DNA of 23,837 nucleotides from an uncultured Lachnospiraceae bacterium (GCA_910588755.1 CAJUQZ010000063.1:1-23837), one strand, 5' to 3'. Numbered from the stretch's first letter, positions 9,270 through 16,485 are shown. The notes: a model not told the origin generated them from the sequence alone. Made by a program: numbers and translations.

Positions 9270-10045
9270 AGTTCCTCCGCAAAGTTGTCATTCAGCTTCG
9301 CAAATATCCATTCGCCAAGCATGAGCATTATAACAGCAAACACGGTTGCATACAGAAAACCCTTTTCTGTCGGCATACGCTTCCAATATAGTACACTGTG
9401 GTACGCCTCTATGACATGCGCCATCGGATTGGCCTTAAAGATCCATAAAATCTGTGGCGGTATTGTATCCATAGAGTATAGAATGGGCGTCAAATATATC
9501 CAGGCCATCAGCAGTACTGTCACGATATGCTCCAAATCCTTAAAAAATACCGTGACCGCTGACACGACCAAAGCAAACCCCAGCGCCAGCACGTACTCCA
9601 CCATCATAACCATCGGAAGGAAAAACAGTGCCCTAACACTGATTCCCACCCCTGAAACGATGAGCACTGCAAACACGATTATAAAACAAAACAGCATGTT
9701 GACAAAATTCGATGTCACACATGCTAACGGTAATACCTCTCGCGGAAAGTATATCTTCTTGACCATATCTCCCTGATACCGCACACAGCCTGCTCCCTGA
9801 CGCAATGACACATCAAAGAAGAACCAGGGTATCATACCTGTTATGACATACACATAAAACTTGTCAAGATTCGTTCTGACAATCACAGAGAATACAATAA
9901 TATATACAATAATCTGACACAACGGATTGATAAAGGTCCACAAAAACCCCAATATCGAGCCTTTATACTTTCCCCGTAGATCACGCTTTACAAGGCTTTT
10001 TACCATATCCATATACGCCAGTATTTCTTTCACGTGTCCTATCAT
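9266..10045 (-). CDS. ABC-2 type permease for polysaccharide export (Wzm/TagG type)
   Basis: A 259-residue membrane protein with about six hydrophobic segments. It contains the family signature K-Y-K-G-S-I-L-G-F-L-W at 26-36, an amphipathic N-terminal region of Wzm/TagG type, and an F-K-A-N-P-M motif near the C-terminus. It pairs with the ATPase encoded immediately downstream to move a lipid-linked glycan across the membrane. A GAGG element 9 bp upstream serves the ATG. The 89-bp spacer before it holds a diverged copy of the preceding gene's 3' end. Confidence 0.93.
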   Translation of the reverse strand: MIGHVKEILAYMDMVKSLVKRDLRGKYKGSILGFLWTFINPLCQIIVYIIVFSVIVRTNLDKFYVYVITGMIPWFFFDVSLRQGAGCVRYQGDMVKKIYFPREVLPLACVTSNFVNMLFCFIIVFAVLIVSGVGISVRALFFLPMVMMVEYVLALGFALVVSAVTVFFKDLEHIVTVLLMAWIYLTPILYSMDTIPPQILWIFKANPMAHVIEAYHSVLYWKRMPTEKGFLYATVFAVIMLMLGEWIFAKLNDNFAEEL

Positions 10046-10068
10046 GGATTCTTACCTCTTCCCGTCTT

Positions 10069-10205
10069 ACTGCCAGCGGCCATTCCTCTTCCCGGATTAC
10101 ATAGCCTGTCCATTGGTCTTCCCCACTTCCTGCCTCACTGACAGCGGCCACTCTTTTCCCCGGACTGCACGGCCTGCCCGTCGTTCTTCCCTATTTTCTC
10201 CTCCA
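10069..10205. repeat. Diverged 68-bp tandem duplication covering the 3' end of the GT2 gene
   Basis: Sequence from 10069 (ACTGCCAGCGGCCA) recurs 68 bp later at 10137 (ACTGACAGCGGCCA). By eye about three quarters of the first 56 positions match. The second unit encodes the C-terminal residues and stop of the GT2 gene; the first lies in the spacer before the permease. The simplest reading is an old duplication of the gene's tail. Confidence 0.65.
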
Positions 10206-11142
10206 GCTCATACTCCATCCGTCGGACATGGTACTGTGTGTCAGCCAATATACGTCTGTTCGATGCCATCAGATCGGACACAAGCCCTATCATAAAGGTC
10301 AGAAACCCTATAATTATCAGTGTACACGCAAGGATGAGTGATTGAATATGGCCTGTTCCGCCCTGTGAAAACAGGAAATATAAAAAACGTACGCCAATCC
10401 CGACACCAATCACGGTCGGCAAAAGGCTGATATAAGTGAATGCCTTCAATGGCTGATACATAATATAGGCCCTTAGTATGATGACAATTGACTTTTTGAC
10501 ATAGGCCCATACCCCGTTGAACAGTCTTGAAGGCCGCAGCTGCGGATTGGTGTGTACTGGAACACTTGTAACTGCTATTTTTTCACGTCCGGCCTGCACA
10601 ATGGTCTCCAGGGTGTAGGTGTAGTCATTGACCACATTGATGCGCATGGCCGTATCGCGCGTCATGGCGCGAAATCCGCTAGGCGCATCGGGAATATCTG
10701 TGTTGGAGGCCAACCGCACCGCCCAGCTGCCCAGATGCTGCAGCTTCTTCTTCATATAAGAGAAGTGCTCCGTGTCATCAATCGGCCTCGCGCCCACCAC
10801 CATATCGGCCTGTCCGTCCAGGATTGGCTGTATTAGCTGCTGGATATCCTCCGCACAATACTGGTTGTCCGCATCCGTATTCACGATGATGTCTGCCCCA
10901 TTTCTAAGGCAGCCGTCAAGACCTGCCATAAATCCTCTTGCAAGGCCCTTATTCTGACTAAAGTTTACGATGTGGTGCACGCCCCACTTTCTCGCAACCT
11001 CAACAGTGGCATCGCAGCTGCCATCATTGATAATCAGATATTCAATCTCATCGATTCCCTCAAGATACTCCGGCAGGTCGTTTAGTGCTGCCTCAAGTGT
11101 ATCTGCCTCATTGTAGCAAGGCATCTGTATAATGAGCTTCAT
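10135..11142 (-). CDS. GT2 glycosyltransferase, polyprenyl-phosphate sugar synthase type, with two C-terminal membrane segments
   Basis: A 335-residue enzyme of the DPM1/GtrB-like branch of GT2, which usually moves a sugar from a nucleotide donor to a polyprenyl phosphate. I-I-Q-M-P-C-Y-N-E is at 4-12, N-D-G-S at 39-42, the metal-binding region N-T-D-A-D-N-Q at 88-94, and P-S-G-F-R-A at 154-159. Two hydrophobic helices at about 233-256 and 266-289 anchor it in the membrane. Its start overlaps the stop of the SH3 gene by 4 bp (ATGA), so the two are probably translationally coupled. A lipid-linked sugar made here could serve the GT-C-like proteins in this operon, which act on the outer face; that is inference. 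The last residues lie in the 68-bp duplication. Confidence 0.9.
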   Translation of the reverse strand: MKLIIQMPCYNEADTLEAALNDLPEYLEGIDEIEYLIINDGSCDATVEVARKWGVHHIVNFSQNKGLARGFMAGLDGCLRNGADIIVNTDADNQYCAEDIQQLIQPILDGQADMVVGARPIDDTEHFSYMKKKLQHLGSWAVRLASNTDIPDAPSGFRAMTRDTAMRINVVNDYTYTLETIVQAGREKIAVTSVPVHTNPQLRPSRLFNGVWAYVKKSIVIILRAYIMYQPLKAFTYISLLPTVIGVGIGVRFLYFLFSQGGTGHIQSLILACTLIIIGFLTFMIGLVSDLMASNRRILADTQYHVRRMEYELEEKIGKNDGQAVQSGEKSGRCQ

Positions 11143-11843
11143 TGTTTTTTCTTCTTCCCCTTATTTCCAACAAGTGTTGTGACAATTCCCACCGCGAAAA
11201 TTGCTACCACCAGCACTGCAATAATGACCTTCCACATGATATCTGCCTTTTTCTGCTCTCTCTGCTGCTCCTTTGCAGCCTCTGCTTCCTGAAATGACAG
11301 CAGATTCTCCTCCTGTACATTTTTAAATTCCTCATTCAGTGTATTGATATCAACGGATACATCCTGTGCCCCAGCTGACACCTGCGCATCATTTCCTGTC
11401 CCGTTCTCCTGCCCTTCACCGGCAGATGACTGTGCATCATTTCCCTGTACCGTTCCGACTGACGATTGCGCGTCATTTCCCTGTACCGTTCCGACTGACG
11501 ATTGCACATCACTTGCGGTCGTATCCTGCCCTGCAGATACGCCCGGCGTGCTCTGACTTCCAAGCAGAACTAGACTAGACACCTGCACATACCCCTCGGT
11601 TTCCTGGTATGCAACCTTACACCACCCGTCCTTTGCATCTTCCTTCACTATTACCGGAGTTGCACCAGGAAGTGTCCCTGTCACTGCCGACGCAGCGTCT
11701 GGCGCCTCGTGAAGCTCCACCTCACTGCCCGTCTGAAATACCCTGTTTTTCTTTATATTCTCAACGTCCGCGGCACATACTGTCATGCCCATGACAAGCA
11801 GTATGCACAAAACACTCACGATTTTTCCCAAATTCTTTTTCAT
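11139..11843 (-). CDS. Secreted SH3-domain protein with repeat linker and C-terminal membrane anchor
   Basis: A 234-residue protein. Residues 1-25 are a signal peptide ending V-C-A-A. Residues about 36-95 match a bacterial SH3 (SH3b) domain, ending in G-W-C-K-V-A-Y and G-Y-V-Q-V-S-S-L, a fold that usually binds peptidoglycan or other wall material. A low-complexity region (about 100-160) holds 12-residue repeats of the type Q-S-S-V-G-T-V-Q-G-N-D-A. A charged, probably helical part (170-200) leads to a membrane helix at about 203-226 and a lysine-rich tail facing inward. It therefore spans the membrane with the SH3 domain outside. It starts 9 bp after the GT-C-like gene. A role linking the glycan machinery to the wall is plausible but unproven. 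Confidence 0.8.
   Translation of the reverse strand: MKKNLGKIVSVLCILLVMGMTVCAADVENIKKNRVFQTGSEVELHEAPDAASAVTGTLPGATPVIVKEDAKDGWCKVAYQETEGYVQVSSLVLLGSQSTPGVSAGQDTTASDVQSSVGTVQGNDAQSSVGTVQGNDAQSSAGEGQENGTGNDAQVSAGAQDVSVDINTLNEEFKNVQEENLLSFQEAEAAKEQQREQKKADIMWKVIIAVLVVAIFAVGIVTTLVGNKGKKKKQ
11438..11509. repeat. 36-bp tandem repeat within the SH3-protein gene, two near-perfect units
   Basis: Units start at 11438 and 11474 (both begin CATTTCCCTGTACCGTTCC) and encode Q-S-S-V-G-T-V-Q-G-N-D-A. A more diverged third unit is visible at protein level. The length is a multiple of three, so copy changes keep the reading frame. Confidence 0.85.
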
Positions 11844-11852
11844 ATTCGTTCC

Positions 11853-13544
11853 CTATCCTTCACTATACGCATCCGCGTTGTAATACAGTGTAAAATGACC
11901 ATTCGTCAGATGACTGTCATATTTTTCCTCCAAGGTCTGTGCCTGACCACTGCGATAATCGAGCAGCAGTATATCCGACTCCTCCTGACTGTCTAGGTCA
12001 TAATTCTTTTTCACAATATGTATCTGTGTATCCCGCATCATAAACTGCAAAATACCAATATTTCCATAATCCTCCCCACCCGTGCTGTAATAAACCTTCC
12101 TGTTCCCATCAGGATTGAGCTCCTGTATCTTCTGCATGACCAGAGTATCCCGGTAACAGCCAAACCGCGAGGGATCGACATACATCGTTGACAGCCGTAT
12201 ACTAATGATTATCTGCGCGGCCACCAAAAGCATCAAAAATACCTCCCTGCCCCTGCGCCGACCTATCCACCACATTCCCATACAGACGACCGCCGTCAGA
12301 ACCGCATATATTAAGTAGACCTTCCAGTAATACAAAACCGGCTCAAAATTTTCCCGGTCATAGAGCCAGCTGATACCACATATCGTATTTCCAAAAAAGG
12401 ATCTCTGACCATACGCACGCAGGCTTAACGTTACCAGCCATGTCATGACAGCCTCCAGCACAAGCATCACAGCAATACCACAAGCAGTCCTTTTTACTGT
12501 CCTGTTTCTTCTGCGTAGCTCCTTAATACCCATCATGATCAATATGGGCATCACATATTCATGATAGCGCCCATATGTCAGCGTATCCACCCGTCCCGGA
12601 CGTATCGTATATATGGCACAGATCATCAGTGCCGCCAGTGTTGAGAGCAGCACAAACAGCGGAAAATACTTTTTCTCCCGCACTCCTCTTATGGCATAAA
12701 CAAGCCCAAAATACGCCGTGCCAAAGCTTGCCAGTCCAAGGTACAGAAATTTTCCCGACACACTGATTACCAGATTTTTAAAGCCTTCTTTTGTGAAAAT
12801 AGATATGATTTTGTCAATCTGTCCTGCATAATCATTTGCGTTTTTTAATGTGCTTGCCGTATCCCCATACACCAGAGCTGTCCAGTAATTCTTAATGAGC
12901 AGCCCAGCGGCAAACACCAGCGCCATCCCGGCCGCCAGCGCCAGCATGTACCTTACCCTTTTCCCGCCTTTTTTGATACTATATATAATTAGTGCTATAA
13001 TACCCGACGCCAGAACGCCAATCGCACGCATATGCACAGAGTACATGTAAAGCATTGTGACAAGCATAAGTGCCAGATACCGCTTTTTCTCTGTCTGCAG
13101 ATATTTGAGAAACATCAGGCATATGACAAGATACAGTGTGACAAGCAGTGACTCCGCAAAGGTCGTCCCTGCATAAAACAGCCACGTAGGATAAAATACG
13201 GCTACTGCAGCATAAAAGGTTTTACCCATCTTCTGCAAAATAAAAAAACAGACTGCAAGCAGCGCAAAATTGACAAACAAAGCAGCGCGGTAAGCGGTCA
13301 CACCGCTTTTGAATATAAGAAAAACAGGGAGTAGAATGAGACTGTATCCATAAGAATAATAAGAGCCCAGGGATGCAATATCCGACCAGTCATATCCGGC
13401 AAGCCCAGCTGCATAGGACCAGTAGCCAAACTCATCGGCCGGAAAATAGAATCCGTAACTCTTGCTTATGCCGTGGCATGCGATACAGAACAAAAGTAGC
13501 GTAAACAGTATGTCATATCTTCTCTGTATGCACCATGCCTTCAT
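11853..13544 (-). CDS. Polytopic membrane glycosyltransferase-like protein (GT-C / GT39-like)
   Basis: The first gene of the operon. The longest frame opens at 13595 (580 residues), but the ATG at 13544 is preferred because GGGGGAG lies about 10 bp upstream, giving 563 residues. There are roughly eleven hydrophobic segments. The first long loop carries F-P-A-D-E-F-G-Y-W (residues about 34-42 from the preferred start); paired acidic residues in that position are the catalytic signature of GT-C enzymes such as ArnT/PMT (GT39), which use polyprenyl-phosphate sugars outside the membrane. The C-terminal 90 residues form a soluble, probably external, domain. It starts 148 bp after the small secreted protein. 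The GT-C assignment rests on topology and this motif alone, so the acceptor and donor are unknown. Confidence 0.72.
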   Translation of the reverse strand: MKAWCIQRRYDILFTLLLFCIACHGISKSYGFYFPADEFGYWSYAAGLAGYDWSDIASLGSYYSYGYSLILLPVFLIFKSGVTAYRAALFVNFALLAVCFFILQKMGKTFYAAVAVFYPTWLFYAGTTFAESLLVTLYLVICLMFLKYLQTEKKRYLALMLVTMLYMYSVHMRAIGVLASGIIALIIYSIKKGGKRVRYMLALAAGMALVFAAGLLIKNYWTALVYGDTASTLKNANDYAGQIDKIISIFTKEGFKNLVISVSGKFLYLGLASFGTAYFGLVYAIRGVREKKYFPLFVLLSTLAALMICAIYTIRPGRVDTLTYGRYHEYVMPILIMMGIKELRRRNRTVKRTACGIAVMLVLEAVMTWLVTLSLRAYGQRSFFGNTICGISWLYDRENFEPVLYYWKVYLIYAVLTAVVCMGMWWIGRRRGREVFLMLLVAAQIIISIRLSTMYVDPSRFGCYRDTLVMQKIQELNPDGNRKVYYSTGGEDYGNIGILQFMMRDTQIHIVKKNYDLDSQEESDILLLDYRSGQAQTLEEKYDSHLTNGHFTLYYNADAYSEG

Positions 13545-13647
13545 CTCCTCAAAACTCCCCCTGTTTGTTAACGAACGCAGCCCACACTGCAACATTTATG
13601 TAATCCCACTACCTTTATTGAAGAGTGAACAGAATCTCTAACAGACA

Positions 13648-13679
13648 ATTCCGGTGTGGCTCTTACACCATACCGGAAT
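13648..13679. terminator. Strong hairpin between the secreted protein and the polysaccharide operon
   Basis: ATTCCGGT at 13648-13655 pairs with ACCGGAAT at 13672-13679, extended by a further 3 bp after one mismatch. On the minus strand it is not followed by a U tract. It could be an attenuating or partial terminator, or protect the 3' end of the upstream mRNA. Downstream genes may receive read-through. Confidence 0.5.
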
Positions 13680-13692
13680 CTGTTTTGCTTGT

Positions 13693-14316
13693 TTATTGTG
13701 CTACAAGTGCATATGTGCCGACACCAGCCTGCACATCGAAGGTTACGGTTGCAGGATCGCTGTCAAGGTCCTCAAGAATTGTAACTACGCCGCCTGGCTG
13801 TACACAAATTACAGAGTATGTCTTTGTGAGGTCAGCACCCTTTGGAAGACCTGCTACCATAGCCACGCTACCATCCTCAAGTGTCACAACGTTGTTGTTC
13901 TCCTTTGCATAGAGGTCAATATTCAGGACTGCAACTGCCTCTGCATTTCCACCCATAGCCTCTAATGCTGCGTTAACGCATGCCATCGCTGCCGGGCTCT
14001 TTGCCGGATCTGTGTCATAGATCGTGATGGCTGCCGCCTGTCCGTCCTTAAGACCCAGGTTTGCCTTTACCTCTGCAAGCGGTGTGGTAACAGCTGTACC
14101 CTGTACAGTCTTTGCTGCGTAGCCGCCTGCGATAGTTGTCTTTACATTTGTGCCAGCTACAGCAACTGGTACATTCGCTGCCTTCACATCCTCTGATACT
14201 GTTGTGCTTTCAGAAGAGCTTTCGCTTGAATCATAGTAGCCTGCGCATACTGTCATAGCAGATGACATTACCATTGTTGCTGCAAGCGTTGCTGCAAGAA
14301 ATTTTTTAAGTTTCAT
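13693..14316 (-). CDS. Small secreted protein of unknown function
   Basis: A 207-residue protein with a clear signal peptide (M-K-L-K-K, hydrophobic core, cleavage probably after V-C-A at residue 25). A serine-rich stretch (about 29-41) follows, then a mature domain rich in Ala, Val, Gly and Asp with no cysteine beyond the signal region and first helix. I do not recognise the family. The sequence suggests alternating strands and a helix around 108-122 (P-A-A-M-A-C-V-N-A-A-L-E). It has a consensus ribosome binding site (AAGGAGG, 7 bp spacing) and a near-perfect promoter, so it may be abundantly expressed. It lies just upstream of the polysaccharide operon but is separated from it by a hairpin. 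Confidence 0.75.
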   Translation of the reverse strand: MKLKKFLAATLAATMVMSSAMTVCAGYYDSSESSSESTTVSEDVKAANVPVAVAGTNVKTTIAGGYAAKTVQGTAVTTPLAEVKANLGLKDGQAAAITIYDTDPAKSPAAMACVNAALEAMGGNAEAVAVLNIDLYAKENNNVVTLEDGSVAMVAGLPKGADLTKTYSVICVQPGGVVTILEDLDSDPATVTFDVQAGVGTYALVAQ

Positions 14317-14356
14317 TTTAAATCCTCCTTCTCTACGTCTTATATGACCAATTGTT

Positions 14357-14385
14357 ATTATAATATATCCTCACGTTTTTTTCAA
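14357..14385 (-). promoter_or_regulatory. Strong sigma-A-type promoter for the small secreted protein
   Basis: On the minus strand TTGAAA, a 17-bp spacer, and TATAAT lie about 40 bp before the ATG. With the ideal ribosome binding site this predicts high expression. Confidence 0.8.
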
Positions 14386-14599
14386 CCAATTTGGCATTTT
14401 CTTTGCGTTTCAAGACATCTTTTGTGAATTACTTATAATATTTTTCTGCAACATATATCATTTTTAGGCACAAATCATACACAAATATGGTAAAAATCGG
14501 TATTTAGGCATATTTTTTCCTATTTATCTGTCTCATAATCTGCACATTTTTACCATAGTATAAAAAATATGCTGCTTATTTTTCTTACGTGCCCGTGTA
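14386..14599. other. AT-rich intergenic stretch upstream of the secreted-protein promoter
   Basis: About 210 bp of A/T-rich sequence with no convincing ORF or RNA gene. T-runs are frequent. It may hold upstream promoter elements for the secreted protein, but I see no specific operator. Confidence 0.4.
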
Positions 14600-14768
14600 C
14601 AATCGAGTAGGGGAATGACCTTCTCCACTACTCGCTGCGCGCCCCGTGCGCCGCCTTAGCGGCATATTTCCTCTGCTCGGGGCTGCGCAATCGAGTAGGG
14701 GAATGACCTTCTCCACTACTCGCCGCGCCGGGTGCGTGCAGCAAAGCTGCTAAATTCCATACGCACCC
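14600..14768. repeat. Compound repeat block: duplicated hairpin alternating with nested hairpins
   Basis: A 36-bp sequence is present identically at 14600-14635 and 14688-14723. Each copy folds through CGAGTAG and CTACTCG. Each copy is followed by a larger stem enclosing a small hairpin. In the first, GCGC-GCCCCG (14637-14646) pairs with CGGGGC-TGCGC (14678-14688) around GCCGC/GCGGC. In the second, GGGTGCGT (14730-14737) pairs with ACGCACCC (14761-14768) around GCAGC/GCTGC. The layout recurs while the outer stem sequence differs. It looks like a dispersed REP-like or MITE-like intergenic element. Confidence 0.8.
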
Positions 14769-14776
14769 GTGTGCAT

Positions 14777-14809
14777 AAAAAAAGAGGCAGCTCCTTAGAT
14801 GTCTGCCCC
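14777..14809 (-). terminator. Rho-independent terminator of acpP
   Basis: On the minus strand GGGGCAG and CTGCCTC form a 7-bp stem with a 12-nt loop, followed directly by seven T. The acpP stop codon is inside the loop, so the terminator overlaps the gene's last codons. Confidence 0.85.
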
Positions 14810-15028
14810 CTGCTCTCTTAGAAATTCAATAATGTCACCAACTGTCTTAACTTTTCCGTCCATTTCCTCATAGTCAGCATTAATCCCATACTCGTCCTCA
14901 AATGCCATGACCAGCTCTACCAAGTCGATGGAATCCGCTCCAAGGTCATCCTTAAGGTTTAGATCCTCTGTCAGCTCCATTCCTGTTAAATGCAATTGTT
15001 CTTCGATGATTTCAAATACTCTTTCCAT
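14795..15028 (-). CDS. acpP: Acyl carrier protein
   Basis: A 77-residue acidic protein. It has D-L-G-A-D-S-I-D-L-V-E at 28-38, in which Ser33 is the 4'-phosphopantetheine attachment site. Helices II and III (V-M-A-F-E-D-E-Y-G-I) match the standard four-helix ACP. It carries acyl chains for fatty-acid synthesis in the cytoplasm. Length is normal. The ribosome binding site AAAGGAG lies 8 bp before the ATG. It stands apart from other fatty-acid genes, with its own promoter about 190 bp upstream and its own terminator. A possible small ORF ends immediately before its ATG. It could be a second ACP rather than the main housekeeping one. Confidence 0.93.
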   Translation of the reverse strand: MERVFEIIEEQLHLTGMELTEDLNLKDDLGADSIDLVELVMAFEDEYGINADYEEMDGKVKTVGDIIEFLREQGADI

Positions 15029-15175
15029 TTAAAAATCTCCTTTACACAACCGTATTCTGGCAAAACACCTCAGATACTCCCCCAGTTCATTCCAGATATT
15101 ATATTCACTGGCCGAAGCACGAAACCCTACAATTTTATTGTATGCATTCCTGACTGATCTTATGATGTGTTCCAT
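15029..15175 (-). CDS. Possible 48-residue small ORF abutting acpP
   Basis: An ATG at 15175 opens a 48-codon frame whose TAA is immediately followed by the acpP ATG. The acpP ribosome binding site lies inside its last codons, the arrangement expected for translational coupling. The peptide begins M-E-H-I-I-R-S-V-R-N and ends C-K-G-D-F. It is basic and partly amphipathic, with two cysteines. Its own ribosome binding site (GGA, 5 bp spacing) is weak. I recognise no family. Alternatively this is just the untranslated leader of acpP. Confidence 0.35.
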   Translation of the reverse strand: MEHIIRSVRNAYNKIVGFRASASEYNIWNELGEYLRCFARIRLCKGDF

Positions 15176-15217
15176 GATGTTCCGTTATTTATTCCAATCA
15201 TTGCCCTGACAATGAGA

Positions 15218-15246
15218 AGTATAGTATTCCTATATGTATTTGTCAA
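15218..15246 (-). promoter_or_regulatory. Near-consensus promoter for acpP
   Basis: On the minus strand a perfect TTGACA (15241-15246) is followed after 17 bp by TATACT (15218-15223). The predicted start near 15211 leaves a leader of about 180 nt before acpP, long enough to contain the possible small ORF. Confidence 0.85.
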
Positions 15247-15269
15247 CGTATTCTCCAAATTTTGTCTGA

Positions 15270-16115
15270 TTATTTGTCTTCCAGCAGATGCTGATACACC
15301 TCACGCTTTGAAATTCCCCTGTCCCTTGCCACTCTCTTCATGGCCTCCTTACGATCAATTCCCTGGACTTCATACTGCCGCATATGCTCGCCAATCGGTA
15401 TCTCCTGCCAGCTTTGTTCCTGCTCCATGCGTATTTGTAAAAGACTCTTTCCCTCCACCACAAGCACATATTCCCCCCGCGGTTCCTGGGCTTCATACAT
15501 CTTCAGCGCGCTGTGGATTGTGGTTGGAAACACCTCCTCAAATTTCTTAGTCAGTTCCCTGCACAATGTCATGCTGCGTTCTCCTAACGCCTCATACAGC
15601 TCATTCAGTGTCCGGACCAGATGATGTGGTGCTTCATATAAAATAATTGTCCTCGATTCCTTCTTTAAATCCTCCAAGACAGCCATCTTCTCCTTCTTGT
15701 CAGCAGGCAGAAAACCCTCAAAACAAAAGCGCCTGGTCCCAAGCCCCGACACCGTCAACGCCGTGATACATGCCGCGGCACCCGGAAGGGAGGTCACCAC
15801 AATTCCCGCTTCATGACACATCCGCACAAGCACCTCACCTGGATCAGATATCGCAGGTGTCCCCGCATCCGTGATCAATGCCACATTTTTCCCAGCATTG
15901 ATCTGTTCTGTCAGGCTAACCGCCTTTTCAACCTTATTGTATTCATGATAGCTCGTCATCGGCGTGTGAATCCCAAAATAATTCAGCAGCTTTATACTGT
16001 TTCTCGTATCCTCCGCCGCAATCAGATCCACCATCTGCAGTGTCTCCACCACCCGCGGCGTCATATCCCCCAGATTGCCAATCGGCGTCGCACACAAATA
16101 CAATTTTCCTGCCAT
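15270..16115 (-). CDS. rsmI: 16S rRNA (cytidine(1402)-2'-O)-methyltransferase
   Basis: RsmI (YabC/YraL) uses SAM to 2'-O-methylate C1402 in the decoding centre of 16S rRNA. The tetrapyrrole-methylase-like fold shows L-C-A-T-P-I-G-N-L-G-D near the N-terminus, A-A-E-D-T-R-N-S, T-D-A-G-T-P-A-I-S-D-P-G and L-P-G-A-A-A, all diagnostic. A GTG at 16127 is possible, but the ATG at 16115 has AGGTGG 8 bp upstream, giving 281 residues. The C-terminal 40 residues (K-R-V-A-R-D-R-G-I-S-K-R-E-V-Y) match the family's helical extension. It follows the trmN-like gene as yabC follows yabB in B. subtilis, though a 345-bp repeat-filled spacer separates them. Confidence 0.95.
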   Translation of the reverse strand: MAGKLYLCATPIGNLGDMTPRVVETLQMVDLIAAEDTRNSIKLLNYFGIHTPMTSYHEYNKVEKAVSLTEQINAGKNVALITDAGTPAISDPGEVLVRMCHEAGIVVTSLPGAAACITALTVSGLGTRRFCFEGFLPADKKEKMAVLEDLKKESRTIILYEAPHHLVRTLNELYEALGERSMTLCRELTKKFEEVFPTTIHSALKMYEAQEPRGEYVLVVEGKSLLQIRMEQEQSWQEIPIGEHMRQYEVQGIDRKEAMKRVARDRGISKREVYQHLLEDK

Positions 16116-16243
16116 CTGTAACACCACCTAATTCCCCAAAATATATCATATCCATCCAGTCAGAAATTAGACTTGTGGACCGCATGATTTTTCAAATACG
16201 CTCTAACATATCACACCAGTATCTATAAACTTCTCGACCTACC

Positions 16244-16485
16244 ATATCAGTATCCATACACATCTCACTTTGCGTCGAAACAAATATCCAGCCCTCAAAA
16301 CACGATCTAGCATATCAGTATCCATACACGTCTCACTTTGCATCGAAATTTATATCCAACTCTCAAAACACGATCTAACATATCCTATCAGTATCTATAC
16401 ACGTCTCACTTTGCATCGAAATTTATATCCAGCTCTCAAAACACGATCTAACATATCCTATCAGTATCCATATACATCCCGTATT
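16244..16485. repeat. Tandem repeat (68/73-bp units) running out of the 3' end of the trmN-like gene
   Basis: Three successive units share TCTCACTTTGC at 16263, 16331 and 16404 (steps of 68 and 73 bp; the longer has a 5-bp insertion). A truncated unit at about 16450-16485 includes the stop codon and last codons of the methyltransferase gene. Each unit carries the equivalent of D-V-Y-G-Y-stop or D-V-Y-R-Y-stop on the minus strand. A more diverged copy may start near 16201. Units are contiguous without spacers, so this is not CRISPR. The rest of the 16116-16460 gap holds no gene I can support. Confidence 0.85.

Noticed and set aside
9153..9776. A 207-codon plus-strand frame
   Set aside because: It is antisense to the ABC permease and ATPase genes, which have strong family motifs, and its product shows no recognisable domain.
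11139..13544. A phage or transposon origin for the operon
   Set aside because: No integrase, transposase, attachment-site repeat or phage structural gene is visible; the beta-helix proteins have membrane anchors rather than tailspike-like adaptors.
15167..15550. A 127-codon plus-strand frame across the rsmI 3' end and the acpP promoter
   Set aside because: It runs antisense through rsmI and the acpP promoter, and its product is low complexity without a family match.
16201..16485. Possible CRISPR array
   Set aside because: Units are 68-73 bp and contiguous, with no unique spacers and no cas genes nearby.
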